NCBI RefSeq assembly: GCF_000020525.1
Contig: NC_011026.1
Location: 1,718,001-1,782,000, forward strand
DNA length: 64,000 nucleotides
Direction of reading: 5' to 3'
DNA from: Chloroherpeton thalassium ATCC 35110
Lineage (GTDB): Bacteria > Bacteroidota > Chlorobiia > Chlorobiales > Chloroherpetonaceae
The notes under the pieces are model-generated. The model made no database searches. It had not been told where the DNA came from and worked only from the letters and a program-made list of their open reading frames with translations. Position 1 is the first letter of the stretch; the number at the start of each line of letters is the position of its first letter. Below are positions 9,741 through 19,400 of the stretch, piece after piece. Made by a program: the position numbers and the translations under genes.

Positions 9741-10463
9741 ATGGCAGATATTATCGATTACAAATTGTTTGGCGACGATATGCAGATCGTCGAAGTTGAG
9801 CTCGATCCGCAAGAAGGCGTTCGTGCTGAAGTTGGCGCGATGCTCTACATGGAAGATGGCATTCAGATGCAAACAGACACCGGCGGCGGCTTGTTCAGCG
9901 GATTTAAACGCATGCTCACAGGCGAAAGCTTTTTCATCACCTCCTTTGTCAATCAAGGGCATGGAAAACAGCGTGTGGCTTTTGCCGCGCCGTATCCGGG
10001 AAAAATTGTTCCGCTTGATCTTGGCCAGCTTGGCGGCGAATTTCTTTGTCAAAAAGATGGCTTTCTTTGCTGTGCCAATGGCGTCGATATCAATGTGGCT
10101 TTTACTCGGCGGATTGGATCGGGACTTTTTGGCGGCGAAGGATTTATTTTGCAGCGCTTAACTGGCGACGGTTTAGCATTTATTCATGCGGGCGGCACGA
10201 TTATCAAGCGCGAGCTGCAAGCCGGCGAGTCGCTGCGTGTCGATACAGGCTGCTTGGTGGCGCTTGCTCCCTCTGTTGATTACGATATAAATTTTGTGGG
10301 CGGATTTAAAAATGCGCTATTTGGCGGCGAAGGGCTTTTCTTGGCAAAACTCACCGGGCCTGGAACGGTCTATTTGCAGAGCTTGCCATTCTCGAGAATT
10401 GCCGATCGAATTTTGGCGTCGTTGCCATCGGGTGGTCACAGCCATTTTGGCGACGAAGATTAA
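9741..10463 (+). CDS. AIM24 / TIGR00266 family protein
   Basis: A 240-residue protein of the AIM24 (formerly DUF124) family, a beta-rich, trimer-like fold with no established enzymatic activity in bacteria. Typical features are the start [21 protein letters not shown] and several glycine-rich GGGLFSG / GSGLFGGEG / [10 protein letters not shown] turns between repeated strands. There is no signal peptide or membrane helix. An upstream in-frame ATG at 9699 would add 14 residues, but homologues usually begin at the ATG used here. It stands alone, between the speDE terminator and a strong palindrome that separates it from the convergent bcp gene. Confidence 0.85.
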   Translation: MADIIDYKLFGDDMQIVEVELDPQEGVRAEVGAMLYMEDGIQMQTDTGGGLFSGFKRMLTGESFFITSFVNQGHGKQRVAFAAPYPGKIVPLDLGQLGGEFLCQKDGFLCCANGVDINVAFTRRIGSGLFGGEGFILQRLTGDGLAFIHAGGTIIKRELQAGESLRVDTGCLVALAPSVDYDINFVGGFKNALFGGEGLFLAKLTGPGTVYLQSLPFSRIADRILASLPSGGHSHFGDED

Positions 10464-10472
10464 CCGGTTTGT

Positions 10473-10504
10473 CAGTAGAGACGAGGTCGCCCTTGTCTCT
10501 ACTG
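10473..10504. repeat. 32-nt near-perfect palindrome (14-bp stem, tetraloop)
   Basis: CAGTAGAGAC (10473-10482) pairs perfectly with GTCTCTACTG (10495-10504). The inner GAGG/CCTT adds four more pairs (one G-T), leaving the loop TCGC at 10487-10490. It lies between the convergent AIM24 and bcp genes. There is no U-tract on either strand, so it is not a classic intrinsic terminator. It looks like a REP/MITE-type extragenic palindrome or a factor-dependent bidirectional stop. Confidence 0.65.
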
Positions 10505-10624
10505 CAGAAGGCTTTGTGTCATGGCAGCCAAGCACAATGTGCGCGCAAAAGCAGCGTTATTTTTCCTGGCAAAAAACATGAAGATTGCTGCGGGGTAAAA
10601 GAAACCTCGTGACGGAAGCAAGGG

Positions 10625-11086
10625 CTACTGCAAATCCGCTAAGATTTCTTGCGCATGGGTTTCCGGTTTTACTTTCGGATAAACCTTCTCAATTTTTCCG
10701 TTTTCGTCGATAAGGTAGGTCACGCGATTGGTGCCCATGTATTCCTTGCCCATGAATTTTTTTAGTCCCCAAACTTTATAATCCTGCACAATTTTTTTCT
10801 CCGTATCAACCAAAAGGCGAAATGGCAACTCGTATTTTTCCGCGAACTTCTTGTGCTTTTTCTCATCATCGACGCTCACGCCAAGTACCACCACCTGTAA
10901 TGTTTCAAACTCAGGAAATCGATCGCGAAAGGCGCAGGCTTCTTTCGTGCAGCCTGGTGTGCTGTCTTTTGGATAAAAGTAGAGCACCACTTTTTGTCCT
11001 CTGAGCGCTTCCAGCCGAACTGGGTTGCCGTCTTGATCGATGGTGTCAAATAAAGGCGCTTCCGATCCGACTTCTAATAAATCCAT
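10625..11086 (-). CDS. bcp: Thioredoxin-dependent thiol peroxidase (Bcp/PrxQ)
   Basis: A 153-residue atypical 2-Cys peroxiredoxin reducing hydrogen peroxide and organic hydroperoxides in the cytosol, recycled by thioredoxin. The active site is STPGCTKEACAFRD with the peroxidatic Cys46 and a resolving Cys51 five residues later, diagnostic of the PrxQ/Bcp class. The thioredoxin fold is complete and of normal length. An AAGGAG Shine-Dalgarno precedes the ATG. It starts only 38 nt after the ABC permease gene in the same direction, so it may be the last gene of that operon. Confidence 0.95.
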   Translation of the reverse strand: MDLLEVGSEAPLFDTIDQDGNPVRLEALRGQKVVLYFYPKDSTPGCTKEACAFRDRFPEFETLQVVVLGVSVDDEKKHKKFAEKYELPFRLLVDTEKKIVQDYKVWGLKKFMGKEYMGTNRVTYLIDENGKIEKVYPKVKPETHAQEILADLQ

Positions 11087-11124
11087 GATGTTCTCCTTTT
11101 AAGTTTTCGTTTGGGTGTTTCTGG

Positions 11125-11922
11125 TTATAAATCTCTGGATTTAAAGCTGTAAAACGCAGCGCCGTTAATGGCGGCAATATAGATCAACGCGAAAGTCCAG
11201 GCGAATAAGGTTGAAAGCTTTCCCGCATCTGTGGACTGAAAGACTTCATTTGCTGCAAAGCGCGACGCATCGATGAGCGTGTCGAATACATTGGTTGGCA
11301 AATACATGGGAATTTGCGCGGTAGCCTCTTTTAAGGACAAAAGCGGAGCGGCGATGGTTTCAAGGAAAAGGTAGAGCAAATAAAACACCAATGCGTTTGC
11401 CGTGTTTTGCGCTAAAAATGAAAAAAATAAGGCAAGCGTGCCATAGCCAATCAGGAGCACGAAATACGAAGTAAAAAGATTGATCTCGAGTAGGCGAATG
11501 GCATTATGGGAAACCGCTTGTTTGAAGGATGCCACAGCCAGCCCCAACCCGATGAACAGGAGCAAATAAACGGCGGAAATAAAAAAAACTAAAATCAGTT
11601 TGGAGAGAAAATAATCTTCGCGGGTAAGCCCATCGATGATGTTTTGCCGAGCGGTTCTATTGGCAAACTCATCGGATGAAAGCAAAATAATAGTTACGGG
11701 CAAGTAAATAATGCTGAATAGCTTAAACTGGCCAAGCACGCTCATCCAATCGTTGGGGAGCGAAAACCCTTGATAAATCTCGCTATTAACCGAAAACGAA
11801 CCTTGCGAGATGATCCACAAAAAGATGGCGCCAAAAAAAGCATAAAACCCAACAGTGACCCAAAAAGCTTTGCGTTTCTGGACTTTGATCAGCTCGATGA
11901 GAAACAGTTCTTTAATATTCAT
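11125..11922 (-). CDS. ABC-2 type transporter permease
   Basis: A 265-residue inner-membrane protein with about six hydrophobic helices (about 20-38, 66-84, 105-130, 142-168, 180-197 and 235-257), matching the ABC-2 permease pattern of two-component exporters and of the NatB/BcrB-like group. It follows the ATPase gene by 15 nt and ends 38 nt before bcp. The substrate is not deducible; related pairs export antibiotics, sodium or lipids. Confidence 0.85.
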   Translation of the reverse strand: MNIKELFLIELIKVQKRKAFWVTVGFYAFFGAIFLWIISQGSFSVNSEIYQGFSLPNDWMSVLGQFKLFSIIYLPVTIILLSSDEFANRTARQNIIDGLTREDYFLSKLILVFFISAVYLLLFIGLGLAVASFKQAVSHNAIRLLEINLFTSYFVLLIGYGTLALFFSFLAQNTANALVFYLLYLFLETIAAPLLSLKEATAQIPMYLPTNVFDTLIDASRFAANEVFQSTDAGKLSTLFAWTFALIYIAAINGAAFYSFKSRDL

Positions 11923-11937
11923 CTTTAGACAAGTGGT

Positions 11938-12825
11938 TTATTCCGAACCCGTTAATTCAAAAAACGATTCTTCCAGATTGACCCTTCTATCTGAAAGGTG
12001 AGAAACGAAAAGGCCTTTTTGCGCTAAAAACTCGTTTAATGCGGACAAGTTGCCATCCAAAAGTTCCGCATGTACAAAATTATCCTTCACGGTTGCGCGC
12101 ACGGTTTTGTCGTATTCGGAGATCGTTTGCAAAAGCAGCGCCGTGTTTTCATGTTTCACAGCCGCCACAAAATGCTTGCTCAAAAGCTCCACAATGCTGC
12201 CTTGGCGCATCACTTTGCCTTGTTTTAAAATGGCCACGTGCGTGCAAACTTGCTCAACTTCGCTAAGCAAATGGCTCGAAAGGAAAATGGTTTTCCCGCC
12301 GCTTGCTAAAGTTTTGGTGACTTCGCGAATTTCCTTAATGCCTTCCGGGTCTAACCCGTTGGTTGGTTCATCCAAAATGACCAAGTCAGGATTGGTGAGC
12401 AGGGCAGACGCAATGGCCAGGCGCTGTTTCATTCCTAAGGAAAAGGTTCTCACCAAGCCGTGCTCGCGGCCTTTGAGTCCCATAACTTGAATGACTTTAT
12501 CTATTTGGGAAGTTGGGCAACGCTTGATTTTTGCACTGATTTTTAAATTTTCATAACCTGTCAGGTAGGGATAAAAATTAGGTGATTCTAAAATGGCGCC
12601 TACTCGCCGCCTGGCTTGATGAATATCGGGCGAATTGAAAAGCTTGATAGCGCCAGAAGTGGGATGAATAATGCCAAGCAACATGCCAATGGTGGTGGTT
12701 TTCCCGCTTCCATTGGGGCCTAAAAATCCAAAAATTTGTCCGCTTTCTACGGTTAAATGGACGTTATCAACTGCTTTTCTTGTTTTGAACGCTTTTGTTA
12801 AACCAATGGTCTCGATAACCGGCAT
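11938..12825 (-). CDS. ABC transporter ATP-binding protein (BcrA/CcmA type)
   Basis: A 295-residue ATPase partner of the adjacent permease. It has Walker A FLGPNGSGKTTT (about 34-45), a signature of the variant form FSLGMKQR (128-135) usual for BcrA-like export ATPases, Walker B LVILDEP (148-154), a D-loop GLDP and an H-loop SSHLL. The 80-residue C-terminal extension after about 215 is also typical of this subgroup. It heads the transporter-bcp gene string. Confidence 0.92.
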   Translation of the reverse strand: MPVIETIGLTKAFKTRKAVDNVHLTVESGQIFGFLGPNGSGKTTTIGMLLGIIHPTSGAIKLFNSPDIHQARRRVGAILESPNFYPYLTGYENLKISAKIKRCPTSQIDKVIQVMGLKGREHGLVRTFSLGMKQRLAIASALLTNPDLVILDEPTNGLDPEGIKEIREVTKTLASGGKTIFLSSHLLSEVEQVCTHVAILKQGKVMRQGSIVELLSKHFVAAVKHENTALLLQTISEYDKTVRATVKDNFVHAELLDGNLSALNEFLAQKGLFVSHLSDRRVNLEESFFELTGSE

Positions 12826-12966
12826 TTTGTAGTTCGTTCAGAATTGGCTTGATCGCAAAAAAACAATATACGCTTGACAAGCGCTCAGGTCAATAAATTA
12901 ATTTATGCGGTTGGATTTTGGTGTGGCTGAAAGGGATTGGCAAATTTTTGAAATCAAATGTATGCG

Positions 12967-13026
12967 AAAAATAAAAACAGCCTCATGGAAAAATCGCCAC
13001 AAACTGGAGATTCGTCCATGAAGCTG
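12967..13026 (-). terminator. Long-stem terminator after the 13.4-kb exported protein gene
   Basis: CAGC/GCTG (12978-12981 with 13023-13026) and TCATGGA/TCCATGA (12983-12989 with 13015-13021) form one stem with a single mismatch, and an inner AATC/GATT pairing extends it. On the minus strand the stem is followed by two T-runs (12967-12977). Confidence 0.75.
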
Positions 13027-13058
13027 CTTGCAAGACCTTAACCGCTTTTTGAAACAAC

Positions 13059-13412
13059 TTATTCGTTTGTTTTCTTTTTGGCAACTTCAGGTTTTTCTGG
13101 TTCCAAAGAATGGACTTCGATGTCGTAGCGAGTGGTGGCATCGTTTGTAATAATGCTTCCATACCACGTACGAATTTTGCCTTTTGCATAAGCGGCGATG
13201 CTATATTCGCCTGCAGGAACATCCTCTAAGCGAAAAAAACCAGCATCATTGGTAATCGCGCCTTGCCAGAAGGTTTTTCCTTGCGCAATTCTGACAGTAA
13301 CTTCCGCTTGGGCGTCCCCATTTTGGTCGACGACGCGTCCTAAAATACGCCCTTCCGCTAATGCTGTTAATGGCAACGCCAATAGTGACAATACAATCAT
13401 TAATTTTTTCAT
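13059..13412 (-). CDS. Exported protein with a carboxypeptidase-regulatory-like (CarboxypepD_reg) domain
   Basis: A 117-residue protein with a signal peptide (about 1-20, hydrophobic core MIVLSLLALPLTAL, cleavage after ALA). Residues about 24-95 follow the transthyretin-like CarboxypepD_reg pattern: GRILGRVVDQNGDAQAEVTV, then a GFFRLEDVPAGEYSIAA turn, a seven-stranded beta-sandwich commonly found on exported proteins. The tail is Lys/Glu-rich. The ATG at 13412 has GGAG eight bases upstream; an in-frame GTG nine bases earlier is less likely. Single-gene unit with its own terminator. Function unknown. Confidence 0.8.
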   Translation of the reverse strand: MKKLMIVLSLLALPLTALAEGRILGRVVDQNGDAQAEVTVRIAQGKTFWQGAITNDAGFFRLEDVPAGEYSIAAYAKGKIRTWYGSIITNDATTRYDIEVHSLEPEKPEVAKKKTNE

Positions 13413-13689
13413 GGCCTTCACTCCGAATTGATTTGAGATGTTTATTTAAAAAACTTTTTAATACTTAATGTAACTGGATGATAGGTACTGTGCACAAAAA
13501 ATGTTACTTTTAGTAAATACGGCTTTACCAGTTATGATTCAAATGGCATGGATGGCTGAGAGTGTAATAAAAAAAACTCAATGATACAATCATAAAGCCA
13601 TTTTTATACAAGTCTGGTTACGCCAAATTTTCAAAGAAAGTTGCCCGGCGCTCAGCGCTATTTATTTCAAAAAAGCAAAAAAGGCCGCA

Positions 13690-14115
13690 TCAACGAGAAC
13701 CGTAACTTGAGATTTGCATGCGCTTATTTTGTTCATCAGCCAACTGCCATTCTAACTGCTGGTAAGATTGTTTCAAGTGCTGAAGTTTCTTGAGCGTAAA
13801 ATTCAGCTCATATTTTACAAGATTAAACACGCGAATCGCGCTAAGATTTACCTTCAAATCCGAACTTGTAAAATGATCTTTGTACAGGCGAATCGCTTGG
13901 ATGGTATGGGAAAGCTTGCCGCGAAGCATTTCCACCTTCTTCTCATAAAAATCAATTTGCCGGTTCAGCTGCGCATACCTTGAGATAAGAAACTCAATGG
14001 CAAGCGACTTTTCTTTGACCGCTTCAGCCCACTTAGAGGGCTTTTTGTCAGATACTTCAACTTTAAAGGGAAACAAGAAAGTAAAAAGGCAGCAAATTAT
14101 AAGCGCCTGCTTCAT
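13690..14115 (-). CDS. Exported helical (coiled-coil) protein of unknown function
   Basis: A 141-residue protein with a hydrophobic N-terminus (MKQALIICCLFTFLFPF) that could be a signal peptide or an uncleaved anchor. The rest is charged and helical, with heptad-like stretches (about 40-75 and 100-130) that suggest a coiled coil. A very strong AAAGGAGGG ribosome binding site precedes the ATG, which supports a real gene. No family recognised and no obvious partner nearby. Confidence 0.65.
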   Translation of the reverse strand: MKQALIICCLFTFLFPFKVEVSDKKPSKWAEAVKEKSLAIEFLISRYAQLNRQIDFYEKKVEMLRGKLSHTIQAIRLYKDHFTSSDLKVNLSAIRVFNLVKYELNFTLKKLQHLKQSYQQLEWQLADEQNKRMQISSYGSR

Positions 14116-14381
14116 CTTTTTAGCCCTCCTTTCGGTTGTTAAATCACCTTCACTCTGTTAATAAGACAAATAAAGTGCCAAACCCTAAATTCGGTAAGTT
14201 CTTGGACGTTTTTGGCGCAGCCATTTTTGGCAAACGGAGAACTTGAAAAATAAGTCAGCCGTGCCTTGACGCCAAAACAACTGAAATTGTATAAAAAAGC
14301 CAGTTAGGGGGAACATGAAAACGGTTCGCTCTATTGAGCGCTAAAGACTGTTGAATGTAAAGAATAAAAGTCAAGAAATCA

Positions 14382-15269
14382 TTAAAATAACTTTAGCCGC
14401 ACGTTAATCCCATCGTCGTAGCCTCTTCTCACCAACGAATCCAAATCGGTAACCACGCTGTCGATTTTGGCCATAAATTTTGGATCGTTAAGAATTTTGC
14501 CTGCAAGCGTTTGTTTATCGGTGCTTAATCTTGACGTAAGATCTTGCAGCGATTCAATTAAGGTGTCGGCATGGGTGAGTGTGCCTTGCACGTGCTTCAC
14601 GGTTTGCGTGAGTTCCGGTTCCAGCCGACTTGAAAATTCGTTGATATTGACAAGCGTGGTGTCTACTTTTTGCGCAATGCCTTTGATGTCGACGGTTCGC
14701 ATGTCGCGGCTGATTTGCACCAAGTCGCTCGAAGCGAGGCGAATATTTTTGATCGTGATTTTCAAATCTTCCTGCAATGCTTGGTCGCCGATAATCATGT
14801 TGGCATTGTGGAGCGTCTGGCGCATATCGCCAACCAAAATGCGCAGCGTGTCGATGGCTTCCCCAGCATAGCCCACAAGTTCGGGAATGTCGGCGATGAA
14901 CAGTCCTTGAATTAAATCGCCAGGTGGCAGCTCGCCCGACGCCGGCGTTCCGGGCTCAAGTTCAATTTTTTTGCCAGTCATCAGTTCTCGCATCAGCAGC
15001 CGCGCCGTAGCATCGCGATATACCGTCACGTCGGGTGCAAGCGAAATTTGCGCATTGACGTTGCTCCCCAAAATTTGCAGCGCTTCAACTTTCCCTTTTT
15101 TCACCCCGTTAATCGTGACGGGCGAACCGATTTCAAGCCCGCTCACATTTGAAAAAAGAATGTTTGCCGTTTTTGTGCCGACTTGCACATCCTTCACCCA
15201 AATCAAAGATGCTCCGAGCAAAAGCAAGGCAAGCGTAACCGTTAAGCCAACTTTAAATTCTTTGTTCAT
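14382..15269 (-). CDS. MCE/MlaD-domain lipid-transport protein
   Basis: A 295-residue protein with one N-terminal membrane anchor (about 8-25) followed by an MCE domain (about 35-115: VSGLEIGSPVTINGVKKGKVEAL and the GKKIELEPGTP loop) and a long helical C-terminal region (about 150-285). MCE proteins such as MlaD form hexameric rings that carry phospholipids between the membranes with an MlaFE ABC transporter. No mlaE or mlaF is adjacent, so the partner must lie elsewhere. It begins 54 nt after the recombinase gene on the same strand and may be co-transcribed with it. Confidence 0.85.
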   Translation of the reverse strand: MNKEFKVGLTVTLALLLLGASLIWVKDVQVGTKTANILFSNVSGLEIGSPVTINGVKKGKVEALQILGSNVNAQISLAPDVTVYRDATARLLMRELMTGKKIELEPGTPASGELPPGDLIQGLFIADIPELVGYAGEAIDTLRILVGDMRQTLHNANMIIGDQALQEDLKITIKNIRLASSDLVQISRDMRTVDIKGIAQKVDTTLVNINEFSSRLEPELTQTVKHVQGTLTHADTLIESLQDLTSRLSTDKQTLAGKILNDPKFMAKIDSVVTDLDSLVRRGYDDGINVRLKLF

Positions 15270-15323
15270 ACTACTTTAAAATTTCTCCTTTGCTCGGCTA
15301 AGATAGCCTTTGCAAAGAAACTC

Positions 15324-16241
15324 TCATCCTCTTGGATGAAATGATTTATGCACTTCTTTGATAAACGCGCGGTCGACGTGTGTGTAGATTTGGGTGGCCT
15401 TGATCGAGCTGTGCCCGAGCATTTCTTGCACCGAGCGCAAATCTGCGCCTCCCTCAAGCAAGTGTGTGGCAAACGAATGCCGCAGGGTGTGTGGACTGAT
15501 TGACTTTTCAATGCCCGCCTGCTGCGCATATTCTTGCACGATGTTGTAGATCGACATGCGCGTGAGTTTTTTGCCGCGGGCGTTTAAAAACAAGAAATCG
15601 GCAGACGCGCGATTAACCAGCTTAATCCGAATCGTCTTTTGATAGGTTTCAACCGCATGAATTGCTGAACTTCCGACCGGCACAAGTCGCTCTTTTGCCC
15701 CTTTTCCAAAAATTCTTGCAAAACCCGAATCGAAAAACAAGTTCTGCTGTTTTAATTCCACCAACTCGCTGACGCGAACGCCCGTCGCGTATAAAAATTC
15801 AAGAATGGCTTTGTCGCGAATTGCCAATTTGGGTTTGGGATTTTCTGGATGCAACGGCATTTCCAGCAATTTATCTACTTCTTGCTGGTTCAAAACCGTC
15901 GGCAAATATTTTCCGAGTTTGGGCAAAATGACCTCTTCGGCCACATTTTTTCGGATTTTCTTTTCTGCTGATAAAAATTTATGCAGGCTGCGAATCGCTG
16001 AAATGTTTCGCGAAATAGACGACGCTTCCAAACCTAAATCGTGCAGCTCGGTGATAAACTTTCGGACATCCTCAGCGCGCACTTCATCTAAATTCTCATG
16101 CGAATCTTGAACATAGAGCAAGTAGCGCGTTAAGTCATGCGCGTACGACGCTTTCGTATTTTCCGAAAGATTTCGCTCGAGCCGAAGGTAATTTAAAAAC
16201 TCCCTCAAGTAGCGAGCATATATGGGCGTTAAGTTTTGCAA
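15324..16241 (-). CDS. xerD: Tyrosine recombinase XerD/XerC-like
   Basis: A 305-residue site-specific recombinase of the Xer class, resolving chromosome dimers at dif. An N-terminal SAM-like core-binding domain (about 10-95) precedes the catalytic domain with Arg156 (ATGVRVSEL), the beta-hairpin lysine near 183, His251 and Arg254 (HTLRH), His277 (LGHSS) and the nucleophile Tyr286 (IYTHV). The length fits XerC/D. The only usable start near the family's N-terminus is a TTG at 16241. I cannot decide between XerC and XerD; the C-terminal end is more like XerD. No phage or integron genes surround it, which argues for the housekeeping enzyme. Confidence 0.88.
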   Translation of the reverse strand: MQNLTPIYARYLREFLNYLRLERNLSENTKASYAHDLTRYLLYVQDSHENLDEVRAEDVRKFITELHDLGLEASSISRNISAIRSLHKFLSAEKKIRKNVAEEVILPKLGKYLPTVLNQQEVDKLLEMPLHPENPKPKLAIRDKAILEFLYATGVRVSELVELKQQNLFFDSGFARIFGKGAKERLVPVGSSAIHAVETYQKTIRIKLVNRASADFLFLNARGKKLTRMSIYNIVQEYAQQAGIEKSISPHTLRHSFATHLLEGGADLRSVQEMLGHSSIKATQIYTHVDRAFIKEVHKSFHPRG

Positions 16242-16418
16242 ATCGCTTTTTCTTGTTTGCCGGGTTTCAGAAAACCTTCATTCTCGGTGTGTGAAATTAA
16301 CAGGATTTTCAGAATAATGAAGGCTTAATTTTCATCCGCAGCCGAACTGAAAACCCGCAGGGATTTCTGAGCGCAAAAATCTGAATGACTTAAACATTTG
16401 ACAAATAAGCGGCCCAGC

Positions 16419-19400
16419 TCAAAATACCGCTCTAATTTCGGCGGTTGCGGTGTGAATGAGCGACGAGCTCGAGGGCACCGCGCGGCCTTCGTAGTTGAGC
16501 GATGAGGTGATGTAGCGGCTCAGGCGATAGTCGAAGTTTAAACGCCAGATGTAGGTGTTGCCGCTTGAATTGCCAGAAGTCAGTTCATAAACGGCGTTGC
16601 TATCATCGGTATTTTTCAGGCGAGTTTCCGTTCTTGAAATGCGCGCACTGATTAATCCTTTTCCACGCAAGGAATAACTCGAACTCAACTTGAGCGTGGT
16701 TAACGTGGCTTCAGCCAATTTTCCGCCCGATTGATTTTTGGCAAATTCATCGGCGCGCCGTTCGTATTCGAACTCCAGCCCAAGCTCCAAATCCTGCACA
16801 GGCCGATAAGAAATGTCAGGGCCCAATAAATAGCTGGTGATTTCATATTCTCGGCCAGTCGAGCCATAAGAATCTTCGGAATCGGTTTCTACCGCGATAT
16901 TTCTATTGTAGGAAGATTCCACATTGAACTCAAACCCAAGTTCATAGCCAAGCCTGGTAACAAAACGCAGGCTTCGTTCCAAATAAAGCTTGCGCTCAAT
17001 GCCAAGCGTGTACTGGCTGAGCGAGCGCTGCTGTTGGTAGCGCAATCGAACATTGGTGAGTTTATTTTCATAAAAATGCACGTCTTGCTGAAAGGTAATT
17101 TGCCCGGAAACCGTTGTCGAATCGTTTTGAAATTTCGAGAGATTTAACAGATAAATTTGCTTTAAATCTTCTTCTGTGCTGGATTCCTCAATTCTAAAAA
17201 GCGTTTCTGTGGAAATGGCTTCGGCTGCTTTTTCAAGAAAAGTGTGCGGCGAAGTAATCACGCGAAATGGGCGAATGCGAAAGCGAAGGTTGGTCGTTAA
17301 GTCGATAACGGGCACCAGTTCATCCGACGGATAAGTGGTGAGCACATACTGCAGGCTGTCGTCGCCAAGCTCGCTCGTGTAAGAAATTGGCACATATTCG
17401 CTGAATTCTTTTAGCCCGTTGTCGTTGGCATCTTCCCAAATGTAGCTGCCGTCGCCTTGATCAACTGCAACATAGAGCCTGTCCGTTTTGGAAACTTTTT
17501 CTGTGGAAACATTATAAAGCAACTCCGTTTCAAATGCGCCATTCCAGGGCGAGTAGCGCGTTTGCAGTCGAAAGAGAATCGTTTCGCTGTTGCTATTGCC
17601 AAGCAAACGAAAGCGTTCTGTAAATTCCCGCAACCGATAAGTCATTTTCAATTTTGTGGTGAACACTTTTGATGAAGGCGGCTGCCAGTCAAACGCAAAT
17701 GTTTTTGCCACCGACGCTTGCTCCAAGCGCGGAACGCTATTTTCTGTGGTGTCGGAATAAAAGAGTTTGTCCGTGCGGTAAGTGAAACTAAAAGAAAATT
17801 CCTGCCCGAAGAAATTCGAAATGGTGATGCCGGGCTCCACATTGATAATATGATGACTGTCCGAATCCAGCGTATCGGCGGCAATCGAGCGCGTGGTTTT
17901 GTCGTTGATCTCGTAATTCACAAATGGCGAAATGTTCATTTGGTAAGGTCTTCGTTCAAACAGCATCGTTTTGTGTTGGACGGTTCCCGTGTGTTTGTTC
18001 CACTCGCAATATTCATCAAGTTCGGTGTTTTCACTTTCCACAAATGAGGAAGTCAAGCTGGAAGTGGTTCCAGAGTTGAGCGAAAGTTGCGAGTTGATCT
18101 CTTGGCGCGTGGTGAAAAGCAGTTCGCCGTAAGTCAATTCGCCATAAGTGTATTTGATTTGTAGCGGCGTAATGGGCGAATAGCCAAAAGAGGCTTTTTG
18201 AACGGTTTGTGATGCATCTTCCGAAACGAGTTCATCGCCATCGGAATCGATCAAGTTGTAATCGCGCTCGAACTCAACGGACTGTGTGCGATCGAAAAAC
18301 GCAAAATTCTGCGACGTATAGCGCTGAGAAACTTGAATGTCGAAGTCGCCGATATTTTTGCCGCCAACTCGAACTTGTTTCGGCGCGTATTGAACCGCCA
18401 CCAAGTAAGCGTTGCCGCCTTTTAGCGAGTCGTCTAAGGCCGAAAAGGTGTTCAAGTCATTTTCCGAAAGCGCGCCTTCGAGCTTGACCGTCAAAAATGG
18501 GTGCGGCTGAAGCAAAACGGCCAAGTCGAACAGCGATTGCGATTGCGGCAACGGCAACGCGTAATACGCCTCATAATCGCCATTGCCTTCGCCAACATAT
18601 TCATAAATGCCGTAGGAAATTTTCTCATAACTTCCTGTGCCGTCATCGACATAGCTAAAACTCGGCGACCAATACGCGCTATCGGAGCTTGGCGCGTAGC
18701 GATAAATTTGGATGGTTTCTCCGTCGATCAGCGTGTCTTTGCGAATGTAGTTGCCAGCTGCCGATCCGTCGGAATCTTTTCCGGCAAAAGCGGTTGTGTC
18801 AATAGCTTTTGATTTATCCGCGCCGGCGGCCTTGAGCGTTTCGATATTGGCTTCGCTCAGGGTAATGTCTATCGGGTTGTCCTTATCGTCCGATTCATTT
18901 AGAAAAGTCGCTTGAATTTTAACCTTATCGTTGAGAAATAAACTTTGAAACTGGGTGCCGAAAAAACTTCGCGGATAGAGATTTTCGGTGTACTGAAAAT
19001 CAACCACAATGCGACTATCGGATGTGATTAAGCATTCGGACGTGAAGGTGATTTCGCCTGATGAATATTCGATCACATAATCGTTGTTTTGGCCGCGCGT
19101 TTGAAGCTCGCCATCCACATAAACTTTTTCCGTGCCCGCCAGCACCACAATGAGCGGCTCGCCATCTTGGTTTGTCAAGCGATAAGGCCCTTGCACGCCG
19201 TCGAGTCCGTTGAACTGATTGACATTATATTTGCCGCGCGAAAAAGCCACGCTTACCAGCCCTTCATAATGCGAGCGGCCTACATCAAGATTTGCGCTGA
19301 TCTGGCCGCCTTGCAGCTTTCGATCTAAGGACGCGAACTCGGAATTATCCAGCGAAAGATTAAAATCGCCGATGGTGGCTTTGGCATGTTCGCTTTCAAT

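Noticed and set aside
15324-16241. The Xer-type recombinase as an integrase marking a mobile element
   Set aside because: The catalytic layout and length match housekeeping XerC/D, and I found no attachment repeats, tRNA integration site or phage genes around it.
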